This document shows positions 1 through 8,942 of a DNA stretch of 64,000 bases, one piece after another. Below the pieces are notes generated by a model, which did no database searches, had not been told where the DNA came from, and worked only from the letters and a program-made list of their open reading frames with translations. Source of the stretch: Ralstonia mannitolilytica (GTDB lineage: Bacteria > Pseudomonadota > Gammaproteobacteria > Burkholderiales > Burkholderiaceae); the NCBI RefSeq assembly GCF_905397375.1, contig NZ_CAJPVG010000001.1, positions 1,054,001 through 1,118,000 on the forward strand, written 5' to 3'. The stretch's first letter is position 1. Each line of letters begins with the position of its first letter. A program made the translations under genes and the position numbers.

Positions 1-837
1 GCTGCGATTGGCGCGCAGCTTGTCATGCCACTCCACCAGCGCGGGCGAGGGCGGCTGGATGCCATGCTTCTTCTCGGTTTCGATCAGCCAGCCGGTGCGG
101 TGCCAGCCCTGCACGATGCGATCGAGCGCGGCCACCGTGTCGTTCTCGCCCTTGCGTGCCCAGATGACGGTGGGCGCGGGAATGAGGTCGGGGCCGACGA
201 CGCGGTAGTCCTTCCATTCCGGGTTGGTGCGCGGCAGCGGCTGCAGCAGCGTAGCGTCGTGTACGGCCGCGGCGCAGTTGTTGCCGCGCAGGGCCAGCAG
301 CGATTCGGCGGGGCTCTTGAAGCCCTTGGGCGTGGCGCCGATGTCGGCGGCCAGCGGCTTGGTGTAGCTGCTGCCTTGCGACAGGCACACGTCCTTGCCC
401 TTGAGGTCGCTCCACTGGTGCACGGGGCTGTCTTTAGGGACGAGCGCCACGCCACCCACGCGGTAGTAGGGCGTCGGCACGTGCGCCAGGAGTTCCGCGC
501 GTTCCGCATTCAGTTCCATCGATGCCACGAGCACATCGACGCGCCCCTGCTGCAGAAACTGCACGCGGTTGGACGGCTGCACCTGCACGGTCTCGACTTC
601 GACGCCCAGCCCGCGCCCCAGCGCCTGTGCAAGGTCAACGTTGAAGCCGGTCGCCCGCTGCGTGGCGGGGTCGATGGAGCCAAACGGGCCGCCTGACAGC
701 ACGACGCCCACTACCAGCTTCTTGCGCTGCTGGATCTTGTCGAGCGTGGCATCGGCATGGGCCGTAGCGGCCACCAGCAGTGAGGCGGCAGCCACCGCGG
801 CTGAAAAAAAACGGAACCCAGCAGAACGAGCGGACAT
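1..837 (-). CDS. Periplasmic amino-acid-type ABC transporter substrate-binding protein (C-terminus cut by window edge)
   Basis: The reading frame starts at an ATG at 837 and stays open to base 1, giving 279 residues without a stop. The first ~28 residues form a clear signal peptide (basic start, Ala/Leu/Val-rich core, ATAHA-D cleavage region). The mature part begins with the DKIQQRKKLVVGV opening typical of SBP_bac_3 family binding proteins, followed by PFGSIDP, GFNVDLAQALG and the DVLVASM region. Proteins of this family deliver polar amino acids or similar solutes to an ABC permease. No permease or ATPase gene lies downstream in view, because the 3' end is outside the window. Substrate cannot be told from the sequence. 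Confidence 0.88.
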   Translation of the reverse strand, partial: MSARSAGFRFFSAAVAAASLLVAATAHADATLDKIQQRKKLVVGVVLSGGPFGSIDPATQRATGFNVDLAQALGRGLGVEVETVQVQPSNRVQFLQQGRVDVLVASMELNAERAELLAHVPTPYYRVGGVALVPKDSPVHQWSDLKGKDVCLSQGSSYTKPLAADIGATPKGFKSPAESLLALRGNNCAAAVHDATLLQPLPRTNPEWKDYRVVGPDLIPAPTVIWARKGENDTVAALDRIVQGWHRTGWLIETEKKHGIQPPSPALVEWHDKLRANRS

Positions 838-1118
838 TGCATGCAGCCCATGGTTTTGGAGGCAGCCATTGTCGAAGAAGCCCATCGTGCGGGGAACGAA
901 TAAAAACTGGAAACGTTATGCGCTCCTGATGCCTTCGCGCCGCGTGTGCGAGCGTTGTTCCATATTTCCAGTCCGCGCGCGCAGAAGACCATGTCATTTC
1001 CTTCGTTGGCGCATACGGACGATTCTTCAATACTCGGCAGTCGCATCCGATGATGGCGTTGCCGTAGTGGCTCGCCGTCCGCTGCGTGGCCAATCCGATA
1101 GCGCGTCCAGGCTAGCCT

Positions 1119-2087
1119 TCAGTTCTGCGTCAGCGGATTCAGCGTTGTGCAGAGGAACCCACTGCAGTTGCTGGCCTTGAAGTAGTAGGACGCCGACGTG
1201 CCGATCATGAGGTCCCCAAGGTATGCGTTGCTTTGCGCGCCAAGGTCGTTCAGTTGCTGGATGTACGCTGCGCTCGCCGTCTGCATGGTCGCCGGCTGGT
1301 ACGTGAACGAGGACGATTGCGTCTGATCCTTGACGTAGACCCACGCGGAGTCGGTGCCGAACCCCAGCGCCCCCTTGGCACGGTAGCCATTGGCACCTTC
1401 GCTGTTCGCCTGCGCAATGAAATCGCTCGACGTTGCCGGCAGCGTCAACGCATGGTAGGTGTAGGTCGCGTTCGAGGCATTGTCCTTCATGTACAGGCTC
1501 GTGCTCCCCGAGCCCAGCATGATCGGGCCGACCAGCCAGTAGCCCGACTGTCCTTGCCCGTTGGCCTGCGTGAGGAACGCGGCCTGGCTTGCTGGCCAGG
1601 CCAGGGCAGCGTAGGTATAGGTCGCAGACGACCCACCGTCCTTGCGATACAGGTTTCCATACGTCAGCGGACCTTCAAAGCGATAGCCGCGCGCGCCCTC
1701 CGCATTGGCCTGCGCGAGGAAGGCCGACGCGCTGCTCTGTGCGCCAGCCAGTTCGTACGTGTACGTTTGCGCGGTGCCGTCGTTGACGAAGACCGAAGTC
1801 GTCGTGGTCCCCGATGCGTTGAACCGATCGCTCAGGTAGCGGAAGCCTTTTGCGCCTTCGCTGTTCAGGAGCGCCAGGAAACTCGCCGCATCTGCAGCGG
1901 GCGACAGGGCTTCATAGCGCAGCGTCAGCGTGCTCCCGCCGTTGGAGCCCGAGCCTGTACCCGGTCCATTTCCAGTGCCCGTGCCCGTTCCCGTGTTCGG
2001 GCCGGTCGAAGCCGTTGAGGAGTCGTCACCGCCGCCACAGGCAGTGAGTACAACACAAGTCATTGCGATCAGCGCTGCGGTTTTCAT
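1119..2087 (-). CDS. Lipoprotein with five tandem ~51-residue repeats
   Basis: This is a 322-residue protein with a lipoprotein signal peptide (lipobox VLTAC, lipidated Cys17). A Gly/Thr/Ser-rich linker follows (about residues 21-52). The rest is five imperfect repeats starting near residues 55, 108, 156, 208 and 260. Each repeat has the pattern TYTY-x-A-L, then F-L/I-x-Q-A-N-x-x-G-A-x-G-Y, then G-x-L-x-x-G followed by a Y-x-K-D turn. The last repeat is the most diverged and ends in a short Cys-containing tail (residues 308-313). I do not recognise a named domain. The anchor plus repeat layout suggests a surface or periplasmic scaffold, which is inference. It is monocistronic, with no partner gene adjacent. 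Confidence 0.85.
   Translation of the reverse strand: MKTAALIAMTCVVLTACGGGDDSSTASTGPNTGTGTGTGNGPGTGSGSNGGSTLTLRYEALSPAADAASFLALLNSEGAKGFRYLSDRFNASGTTTTSVFVNDGTAQTYTYELAGAQSSASAFLAQANAEGARGYRFEGPLTYGNLYRKDGGSSATYTYAALAWPASQAAFLTQANGQGQSGYWLVGPIMLGSGSTSLYMKDNASNATYTYHALTLPATSSDFIAQANSEGANGYRAKGALGFGTDSAWVYVKDQTQSSSFTYQPATMQTASAAYIQQLNDLGAQSNAYLGDLMIGTSASYYFKASNCSGFLCTTLNPLTQN
1167..1925 (-). repeat. Coding tandem repeat, five units of about 153 bp
   Basis: This stretch encodes the five repeats of the lipoprotein above. The units are well conserved at the protein level (F-L-x-Q-A-N-x-x-G-A-x-G-Y core) but clearly diverged at the DNA level, so this is an old internal duplication and not a recent unstable array. 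Confidence 0.75.
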
Positions 2088-2536
2088 GAGCTCACCTGGG
2101 AAAAATGCAAACGGAAACGTGCGTGCACGGGCCCGCCGTGCGCGGGGCGATTGGCAATCAAGCCGTGCGACCTGCCTTCAACCGATGATGGGCTGCCTCC
2201 GCCGGGGTGGGCGACTGACATACGCCGACGCCGCTTGCGAGTGCAGCCGCGAAATAACTATACCGGTCTATCTCATTTCAAATGGTGAGCGTTTGGTAAC
2301 AGACGCAGTCTCATTGGATATGCGCGAGAACAGGCGTCCGGAGGGTGGGACTTTCGCAGTACTGCGTGGACGAAAGGGGCGCCGTTCGTCGTACCAGTCA
2401 GGATTTGGCTGATGCGTGCGCGGGAATACGACCCGCTTCACATACGCTTTTGCAGCGGACTCTTGTTTCACCCCGATCAACGGCCAGCAGGCGAAACGCA
2501 ATTTCGCTACACTATTGATTGACGAAGCAATCGTTG
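2088..2536. other. 449-bp divergent intergenic region, no gene seen
   Basis: This separates the minus-strand lipoprotein from the plus-strand DHA2 transporter and must carry both promoters. The part around 2250-2330 is visibly more AT-rich than its surroundings. A short minus-strand open frame (2268-2501) has no family resemblance and was not called. I see no convincing paired -35/-10 boxes, riboswitch or operator. Confidence 0.5.
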
Positions 2537-4159
2537 ATGCATCATTTGTATCCTGCCCCTGCTGCCATGGCCGTCCATACCGCGCTCCCGCACTCGCATA
2601 CCCAGGTCCTGCCGTTCAAGGAATCGCTGCTGGCGATGATCGGCATCTGCTTTGTTGTCGTTCTGGTGGCGTTCGACCAGACCGTGGTCGGCACCGCCCT
2701 GCCGACGGTGGTGGCGGAACTGAAGGGGTTTGAACTGTATGCGTGGGTGGCCACGTCGTACCTGCTCACCTCCGTGGTGACGGTGCCGATCTTCGGGCGG
2801 CTGGGGGATTTCTACGGGCGCAAGCCTTTCGTCATCGCATCGATCGTGGTCTTCACGCTGGCGTCGGTCATGTGCGGCATGGCGGGCAGCATGTCGTTCC
2901 TGGTGTGGTCGCGGGCGCTGCAAGGCGTGGGTGGCGGCATGCTCGTTGGCACGGCCTACGCCTGTATCCCGGACCTCTTTCCCGATGCGCGCGTACGATT
3001 GCGCTGGCAGGTCATGCTCAGTGCGTCGTTCGGCATTGCCAACGCCATCGGCCCGACGCTGGGCGGATGGATGACGCAGGCGTTCGGCTGGCGCTCGGTG
3101 TTCTACGTCAACATTCCGTTTGGTGTGCTGGGGCTGTGGTTTGCGTGGCGCTTCTTGCCGCATCTGCGCCAGAACGCGCACACCGGGCGCGTCCGGCTGG
3201 ATTGGCAAGGCGCACTGCTGATTACGGTGGCGCTCGGCGCGCTGCAGCTGTTCGTCGAGTGGTTGCCGCGGCACGGCCTGTCATTGCCGATGATGGGCTG
3301 GCTGGCGTTGTCGGCCGCGGCTTTTGCGGGGCTGTGGTGGTGGGAGCAGCGTGCCGAGCAGCCGCTGCTGCCGTCCGACATGGTGCGCAATCCCGCGCTC
3401 GCTGCGCTGTTCGTGCTCGCACTGCTGTCGGGGTTTTCGATGTTCGCGGTGCTCTTCTATGCGCCGCTGCTGTTCCAGGGCGGCTTCGGCATGTCGCCGC
3501 AGCAGGCCGGGCTGGTGATTACGCCGCTGGTCGTCTGCATCACGCTGGGCAGCATCATCAACGGGCGCATCGTCACGCGCATCCCTGAGCCGAATGCCAT
3601 GCTGTATGCCGGCTTCGCGTTGTTGACCGCGGCGTTGGCCGGCATGTCGCTGTCCTCGAGGGACATGCCGCACGCGGTGCTTACGCTGCTGATGCTGCTG
3701 GCGGGGCTGGGCCTCGGCTTCGTGCTGCCCAACCTCACCGTGTTTGCGCAGCAGACGGCGGGGCGCGCACACCTGGGTATCGCGACCGCGCTGCTGCAAT
3801 CGCTTCGCATGGTCGGCGGGATGGTCGGGACGGCGCTGGTCGGCACGCTGGTGACCGAACGCTATGCCGCCGGCGTTCGCGATGCGCTGAGCGCCGACAA
3901 CGCAACGCACTGGCTGCGCCCGTTGGCCGACCCGGAGATCCTCATCGATCAGGAGGCGCAGGCCGCCCTGCTTGCGCACCTGCATGCCGCCGGCCACGAT
4001 GGTGCGGCGCTGCTCGAGGCTGCGCGCCACGTGCTGGTGGGCGCCATCCACATCGGCCTTGTGGCAGCCACGGTGGCGGCGCTCGTGGGCCTGTGGCGGG
4101 TACGGCGCGTGCCGCCGGTGGTGCTCCATCACGTCGAACCGGTGCAACACACAGACTAG
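2537..4159 (+). CDS. DHA2-family (14-TM) MFS drug exporter
   Basis: This proton-driven inner-membrane exporter resembles EmrB. It shows the MFS opening VAFDQTVVGTALPTVV (motif D1 of DHA2), the GRLGDFYGRKP loop (motif A), the R-A-L-Q-G-V-G-G-G motif B and the GPTLGGWMTQAFGWRSVFYVNIPFG motif C that marks exporters. At about 540 residues with hydrophobic segments throughout, it matches the 14-helix DHA2 length. The start is uncertain: ATG 2537, ATG 2567 and TTG 2519 are in frame and none has a strong Shine-Dalgarno. The MarR gene 66 bp downstream is in the same direction and is the obvious candidate regulator. Substrate is unknown. Confidence 0.9.
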   Translation: MHHLYPAPAAMAVHTALPHSHTQVLPFKESLLAMIGICFVVVLVAFDQTVVGTALPTVVAELKGFELYAWVATSYLLTSVVTVPIFGRLGDFYGRKPFVIASIVVFTLASVMCGMAGSMSFLVWSRALQGVGGGMLVGTAYACIPDLFPDARVRLRWQVMLSASFGIANAIGPTLGGWMTQAFGWRSVFYVNIPFGVLGLWFAWRFLPHLRQNAHTGRVRLDWQGALLITVALGALQLFVEWLPRHGLSLPMMGWLALSAAAFAGLWWWEQRAEQPLLPSDMVRNPALAALFVLALLSGFSMFAVLFYAPLLFQGGFGMSPQQAGLVITPLVVCITLGSIINGRIVTRIPEPNAMLYAGFALLTAALAGMSLSSRDMPHAVLTLLMLLAGLGLGFVLPNLTVFAQQTAGRAHLGIATALLQSLRMVGGMVGTALVGTLVTERYAAGVRDALSADNATHWLRPLADPEILIDQEAQAALLAHLHAAGHDGAALLEAARHVLVGAIHIGLVAATVAALVGLWRVRRVPPVVLHHVEPVQHTD

Positions 4160-4225
4160 CCCGAGTACGCCACACCGGCCGACAGCGGTTAGCATGCGGG
4201 GTTTCAGCACTTTCACGCTTGATCC

Positions 4226-4711
4226 ATGACCTCTGAACGCGAACGCTTCGCCGTCATGCACCAGTTTGGCCGGACCTACCGCGCCTTCATGGCCGCTTTC
4301 GAGGCGCATGTCGGCCAGCCGATGCCGCGCTGGCGCATCCTGCTCGCGCTGCACGACCACACCGGTGGCGGCATGGCCCAGAAGCAGCTGGCCGAGCGCC
4401 TGCAGATGGACCCCGGTGCGCTGACGCGCCAGCTCAAGGTGCTCGAGCAGCTCGGCTGGATCGAACGCACCACCGATGCCCGCGACAACCGCCTGACCAA
4501 CGTATCTCTGTCCGACGCCGGTCTGGCCGTCGTGCTCGACTGCATGCCGCGACGCATCGCCTTCATCAATGCCACGCTCGACGGGCTGCCCGACGATCTC
4601 GTCCACGCGCTGTCCGAAGCGCTGGCGCAGATCGAAGCGCGCATCGCAGAGGTGCCCTTGCTGCCGGGCACGTCCGCTTCCAAGACCGCCAGTCAGCCAG
4701 AAGACCGATAA
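4226..4711 (+). CDS. MarR-family transcriptional regulator
   Basis: This is a 161-residue winged-helix regulator. The HTH lies at about residues 52-72 (MAQKQLAERLQMDPGALTRQ) and is followed by the wing signature WIERTTDARDNRLTNVSLSDAG, whose D-x-R-D-x-R core is diagnostic for MarR proteins. Family members usually repress a neighbouring efflux or stress gene and release DNA on binding a small phenolic ligand. It follows the DHA2 exporter by 66 bp, so it probably controls that gene and may be co-transcribed with it. The ligand is not predictable. Confidence 0.9.
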   Translation: MTSERERFAVMHQFGRTYRAFMAAFEAHVGQPMPRWRILLALHDHTGGGMAQKQLAERLQMDPGALTRQLKVLEQLGWIERTTDARDNRLTNVSLSDAGLAVVLDCMPRRIAFINATLDGLPDDLVHALSEALAQIEARIAEVPLLPGTSASKTASQPEDR

Positions 4712-4739
4712 CGCGCGCAGAATGCGCCCGGAGACAACC

Positions 4740-5711
4740 ATGTCCATGGTGATCAACAGCGCGCTGTACCGCAACGGCAAGCGCGAGCGCGATCTTTCCG
4801 TCGAAGCCATCAGCGACGTCCTGCACACGCCGGGCTCGTTTGTCTGGCTAGGCCTGCACGAGCCGGACGACGCGATGCTCAAGCGCGTGCAGGAAGAGTT
4901 CGGCCTGCACGACCTCGCCATTGAGGACGCCCGCAACGCGCACCAGCGCCCCAAGCTCGAAACGTACGGCGACACGCTGTTCATCGTGCTCAACACCGCG
5001 CAGATGGACGACGGCAACGTCGTCTTTGGCGAGACGCACCTGTTTGTCGGGCGCGATTTTCTTGTCTCGGTGCGGCATGGACCGTCGGCGTCGTATTCAC
5101 CGGTGCGCGAGCGCTGCGAACGCACGCCGCAACTGCTCGCCAAGGGCGCGCCGTTTGCGCTGTATGCAGTGATGGACTTCGTGGTCGACAACTATCAGCC
5201 CGTGCTGCATCGCATGCAGGACGAGTTCGAGCAGATCGAAAGCCAGATCTTTGGCGATACGTTCGACCGCGGGGCCATCGAGCGGCTTTATACGCTCAAG
5301 CGCCAGCTCCTGCGGCTGCGCAACGCCGCGCTGCCGGTGGAAGACATCGCCGGGCAACTCATCCGCCTGCACGAAGAGGTGGTCCCGAAGGAATTGCGCG
5401 CCTACTTCCGTGACATTGCCGACCATGCACACCGCGTGGTGGGCGCGCTCGACGTGATCCGCGAAATGCTGACCACGGCCATCTCCGTGAACGTCGCGCT
5501 GGTGTCGGTCACGCAGAACGACATCGTCAAGCGGCTGGCGGGGTGGGGCGCTATCCTTGCCATCCCGACCGTGGTGTTCAGCAACTACGGCATGAACTTC
5601 AAGGGCATGCCGGAGCTGGAGCACCCCGCCGGCTACCCGATCGTGCTGGCATGTACGGCCGCCGCCTGCGTGTGGCTGTATCGCAAGCTGCGCAGGTCCG
5701 GCTGGATCTAG
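4740..5711 (+). CDS. CorA-family divalent cation transporter
   Basis: This 323-residue inner-membrane transporter takes up Mg2+ (or Co2+/Ni2+), or in some subfamilies exports Zn2+. A long acidic cytoplasmic domain is followed by two C-terminal membrane helices. The first helix ends in the signature YGMNF (GMN selectivity motif). The start was set at ATG 4740 because CGGAGA lies 6-7 bases upstream; an earlier in-frame ATG at 4722 has no comparable site. The open frame upstream of 4740 overlaps the MarR gene and is not likely translated. It is followed 10 bp later by tag, so the two may share a transcript although their functions are unrelated. Confidence 0.93.
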   Translation: MSMVINSALYRNGKRERDLSVEAISDVLHTPGSFVWLGLHEPDDAMLKRVQEEFGLHDLAIEDARNAHQRPKLETYGDTLFIVLNTAQMDDGNVVFGETHLFVGRDFLVSVRHGPSASYSPVRERCERTPQLLAKGAPFALYAVMDFVVDNYQPVLHRMQDEFEQIESQIFGDTFDRGAIERLYTLKRQLLRLRNAALPVEDIAGQLIRLHEEVVPKELRAYFRDIADHAHRVVGALDVIREMLTTAISVNVALVSVTQNDIVKRLAGWGAILAIPTVVFSNYGMNFKGMPELEHPAGYPIVLACTAAACVWLYRKLRRSGWI

Positions 5712-5721
5712 GAGACAAGAG

Positions 5722-6279
5722 ATGGCGCGTTGCTGCTGGGTTGGCGAAGACCCGCTGATGATCGAGTACCACGACACTGAATGGGGCTCACCTTCGCACG
5801 ATGATCGTCACCTCTACGAGATGCTCGTGCTCGAAGGCGCCCAGGCCGGGTTGTCGTGGCAGACCGTTCTGCGCAAGCGGGCGCGCTACCAGGAAGTGTT
5901 CGAGGGGTTTGACCCGGCGCGCGTCGCGCGTTTCACGCCCGCGCGCATCGAGAAGCTGCTGGCAGACCCGGGCATCGTCCGCAACCGGGCCAAGGTGGAA
6001 GGCGCCGTCGTCAACGCGCGCAAGGTGCTGGAGCTGCAGGAAGAAGCGGGTTCGCTCGATGCGTTCCTGTGGGCATTCGTCGATGGCAAGACCATCGTCA
6101 ACCGCTGGGACAGCTACCGCGACGCCCCCGCCGCCACCGATGTCTCCAAGGCGATGAGCAAGGCGCTGGTGGCGCGCGGCTTCAAGTTTGTCGGCCCTAC
6201 CATCTGCTATGCCTTCATGCAGGCCACGGGCATGGTGGACGACCACGAAGCCGGCTGTTTCCGCGCCGGCAAGCGCTAG
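5722..6279 (+). CDS. tag: DNA-3-methyladenine glycosylase I
   Basis: This base-excision repair enzyme removes 3-methyladenine from alkylated DNA. The protein is 185 residues, the usual length. It matches E. coli Tag along its whole length: the N-terminal R-C-x-W, YHDTEWG, LEGAQAGLSW, and the C-terminal RGFKFVGPTICYAFMQATGMVDDHEAGCF. The zinc site (Cys4, the YHD histidine, and the His/Cys pair of DHEAGC) is complete, as is the Glu in LEGAQAG. A GGAGA motif lies just ahead of the start. Its TAG stop overlaps the stop of the convergent transporter gene within a shared CTAG. Confidence 0.95.
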   Translation: MARCCWVGEDPLMIEYHDTEWGSPSHDDRHLYEMLVLEGAQAGLSWQTVLRKRARYQEVFEGFDPARVARFTPARIEKLLADPGIVRNRAKVEGAVVNARKVLELQEEAGSLDAFLWAFVDGKTIVNRWDSYRDAPAATDVSKAMSKALVARGFKFVGPTICYAFMQATGMVDDHEAGCFRAGKR

Positions 6280-7496
6280 CTGGACCGCTCGGCGTGCAGC
6301 GTGCGGTTGCGTCCGGCCAGCATGCCCGCCACGATGGACGCCAGCGCAATCGCGCTGAACAGCCAGCCCATCACGGCCCAGCTGCCGGTCAGGTCGTGCA
6401 GCACGCCCATGAGGTATGGGCCGGCTGCCGCCATCGTATAGCCGATGCCCTGCGTCATGGCCGACAGGCTGGTTGCCACGCGCGCATCGGCCGAGCGCAG
6501 CACGATCAATGAAAGCGCCACGCTGAAGTTGCCGCCCTGACCGAGGCCCAGCAGCACCGCCCACCACCACAGCGTGGACAGCGGCGCATAGAGGCAGCCG
6601 AGCAGGCCCGCCCAGCACATCAGCATCATCAGCAGCACGGCCGGGCGCTGGTCGCGGCCGAGCCGCGCTACGAACGGGCCGGCCAGCGCGGTGATGAGCT
6701 GCATCAGGATCGACACCGCCACCACAACGCCTGATTGCACCGCAGACAGCCCCCGGTCCTGCAGGATCACGGGCAGCCATCCGAACACGCAGTACGCGAG
6801 CGACGATTGCAGGCCCATGTGCAGCGTCACCTGCCAGGCAATCGGCTTGTTCCACAGCGAGACGCGTTCGAGGCGCGTGGCGGCGTGCTTGCCATGCGCA
6901 TGCCGCATGTGCGGCCACCAGCCGATGAAAGCCAGCAACGCGGGCAGCGCCCAGAACGCGAGCGCCGGCTGCCAGCCGCCAAGCCATGCCGACAGCGGCG
7001 CCGTCGCGCCGGCGGCAACCGCCGCACCCAAGCACAGCGCCATCGTATAGACGCCGGTCATCAGGTCGGCCTGGCGGCCGAAATCGCGTTTGACGATGCC
7101 CGGCAGCAGAATGCCGGTCACGCCGATGCACGCGCCTGCCGCCAGCGTGCCGATGAAGAGCGGCGCGACACCCCCCGCGCTGCGCAACGCAATGCCCGCT
7201 GCCAGTGCGACGAGCATGCCGCCAACGGCACGTTCCGCACCGAAGCGCCGCGCGAGCACCGCTGCGGCCGGCGCGAAGAGTCCCAGGCACAGCACCGGCA
7301 GCGTCGTCAGCAGACCCGCCGTGGCGCCCGACAGCCCCGTGCCGGCCGTCACCTGCTTGAGCACCGGCGACAGGCTCGACAGCGCCGGCCGCAGGTTCAC
7401 GCCCACCAGCACCAGGCCGATCACCAGGAGGATCAGCGCGCCGGTCGAGCGGCGTTCAGCGTGCGGGGTGGCAGACGAGGACGGTGTGGAGGACAT
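6276..7496 (-). CDS. CynX/NimT-family MFS transporter
   Basis: This 406-residue membrane protein has about 12 hydrophobic segments. The hallmark VLVGVNLRPALSSLSPVL near the N-terminus is typical of the cyanate/nitroimidazole (CynX/NimT/YycB) branch of the major facilitator superfamily. Further family signs are GLLTTLPVLCLGLFAPAA and GLGQGGNFSVALSLI. The start ATG at 7496 is taken because conserved sequence begins shortly after it; the frame upstream to 7913 overlaps the neighbouring gene and has shadow composition. It faces tag tail to tail. Substrate is unknown: cyanate, 2-nitroimidazole and aromatic acids have all been reported in the family. Confidence 0.88.
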   Translation of the reverse strand: MSSTPSSSATPHAERRSTGALILLVIGLVLVGVNLRPALSSLSPVLKQVTAGTGLSGATAGLLTTLPVLCLGLFAPAAAVLARRFGAERAVGGMLVALAAGIALRSAGGVAPLFIGTLAAGACIGVTGILLPGIVKRDFGRQADLMTGVYTMALCLGAAVAAGATAPLSAWLGGWQPALAFWALPALLAFIGWWPHMRHAHGKHAATRLERVSLWNKPIAWQVTLHMGLQSSLAYCVFGWLPVILQDRGLSAVQSGVVVAVSILMQLITALAGPFVARLGRDQRPAVLLMMLMCWAGLLGCLYAPLSTLWWWAVLLGLGQGGNFSVALSLIVLRSADARVATSLSAMTQGIGYTMAAAGPYLMGVLHDLTGSWAVMGWLFSAIALASIVAGMLAGRNRTLHAERSS

Positions 7497-7588
7497 GGTA
7501 GGGCGGGGCGTCGAGGCAGGGTGCCGATTGTAAGCAAGGCCCTGGATTGGTGCATGCCTGCGGCCCAATCCCAATGACGCCGATGCAG

Positions 7589-8470
7589 TTATTGCGGCGG
7601 ATCGAGGCGCCGCGCGAGACTCGCCAGCACGTCGGCAGGCGGTGCACCGCGTTCTGCCGCCAACGCGAGCGCGCGCCGGGTGAGCGCCGTATACAGCGCA
7701 GCGTGATCCGCGCCCAGCGTATCGAGCGCGTGCAGGTGTTTGTCGATGACGCCGCCGTCGCCTCGAGAGACGGGGCCTGACAGCGCGCCCGCCAAGCCGC
7801 GTGCGCGGGCCGCGGCCAATGTGCCGTCCACCAGCGGCCACATGGCGGCCACTGCGGCGTCGCGATCGATGCCCGCCGCTTCCCACAACGTCGCCGCTTC
7901 GTGCAGCGCGCACAGCAGAAAGCTGGCGGCGTAGTTGGCCCCGGCGTGGTACAGCGCACGCCGGCCGGCGCGCACCTTCAGCGGCGTGCAGCCGAGGCGC
8001 TGCGCAAAGCCGGCGAGCGCGGCGTCGTGTGGAGCGTCGGCGTCGATGGCGACGGAGGCGCCCCCCAGCCGCTCGGCATCATCCGGCAGGCCGGCAAAGA
8101 GAAACAGCGGATGAAAGCTGGCGGTGCCGGCCCCGGCACGTCGCGCGGCGGCAAGCAGCTCGCGCTCGCCAGCGCCACTGCAGTGGATGACGAGCTGCCC
8201 GGGGCGCCAGCGGACGCGTTGCGCCACGGTGGCGATCGCGTCATCCGGCACGGTGATGAAGACCCAGTCCGCCGCATCGGCCACCCCTTGGGCGTCGAGC
8301 GCGTCGGCGCCGGTGGCTTGTGCCAGCCATGCCGCATGGGCAGGAGTACGGCTGGCCACCGCAACGGTCTGCGCCCCAGCGTCGCGCGCCCGGGCGGCAA
8401 CGGCGCGAGCGAGGCGGCCGGCCCCGATCCAGCCGAGCGAAGCCGGCGACTCCATCGAAATGGAAGACAT
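7589..8470 (-). CDS. Rossmann-fold and DUF2520 domain protein
   Basis: This 293-residue protein has an N-terminal NAD(P)-binding domain (GWIGAGRLARAVA near residue 13, then AVASRTP) and a C-terminal helical DUF2520 domain (YHAGANYAASFLLCALHEAATLWEAAGID). This architecture resembles the NADP-dependent F420/6-phosphogluconate dehydrogenase-like group and may act as a reductase, but the substrate is unknown. The start at 8470 is preceded by an AGGGG-type site (AAGGGGTTGCGT). It lies 92 bp upstream of the CynX-type transporter on the same strand and could be co-transcribed with it. Confidence 0.85.
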   Translation of the reverse strand: MSSISMESPASLGWIGAGRLARAVAARARDAGAQTVAVASRTPAHAAWLAQATGADALDAQGVADAADWVFITVPDDAIATVAQRVRWRPGQLVIHCSGAGERELLAAARRAGAGTASFHPLFLFAGLPDDAERLGGASVAIDADAPHDAALAGFAQRLGCTPLKVRAGRRALYHAGANYAASFLLCALHEAATLWEAAGIDRDAAVAAMWPLVDGTLAAARARGLAGALSGPVSRGDGGVIDKHLHALDTLGADHAALYTALTRRALALAAERGAPPADVLASLARRLDPPQ

Positions 8471-8655
8471 ACGCAACCCCTTGATCAGAACGGCCGGATC
8501 ATAAGCCGCGCGATGCCTGGTGCATGCAATTAACCGCCAGCAATTTTCTGCGCCAGGCCAGGCAGCCGGCAATGGGAACGAGGCGTGCTAGGTGACGAAC
8601 AAGACCGTCGCTCGCCCCCGGGTGACGGCATACCAACACGAAATCAGGAGGCATC

Positions 8656-8811
8656 ATGCTGGGTACCATCCTCATCATTGTTCTGATCCTGCTGCTGATC
8701 GGCGCGCTGCCGTCCTGGCCGTACAGCCGCGGCTGGGGCTACGGGCCCACGGGCGGGCTCGGTCTGATCGTCGTCATCGTGATCATCCTGGTGCTGCTCG
8801 GCTACATCTGA
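8656..8811 (+). CDS. DUF3309 small membrane protein (51 residues)
   Basis: This short peptide begins MLGTILIIVLILLLIGALP and ends GLGLIVVIVIILVLLGYI, with a central WPYSRGWGYGPTGG turn. Two hydrophobic helices flank a Tyr/Trp/Gly loop, exactly the DUF3309 pattern. A perfect AGGAGG lies 5 bases before the ATG, which strongly supports translation despite the small size. Members occur in many Proteobacteria, often in stress-responsive settings, but the function is unknown. No obvious partner is adjacent: the efflux operon begins 131 bp downstream. Confidence 0.88.
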   Translation: MLGTILIIVLILLLIGALPSWPYSRGWGYGPTGGLGLIVVIVIILVLLGYI

Positions 8812-8942
8812 TGGGCATGTGCGTCTTTCTGAGCATCGCCTGACCCTTACCTGCGGTTGAACGGCCGCCGTCGCGGCGCAGGTGTCTTGCGAACGCTTGA
8901 CTGGGCATAATTCCGGCTGCGTTCCCGAAGGACACTTTCTCC

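Noticed and set aside
2268..2501. A 77-codon minus-strand frame in the lipoprotein-DHA2 gap
   Set aside because: No family resemblance, no ribosome site, and it covers the AT-rich likely promoter region.
3281..5191. A 636-codon minus-strand frame over the DHA2, MarR and corA genes
   Set aside because: Its composition is shadow-like and the three genes on the other strand have clear family motifs.
8881..8911. TTGCGA and CATAAT as a promoter for the efflux operon
   Set aside because: The spacing between the two hexamers is only 13 bp, too short for a sigma-70 promoter.
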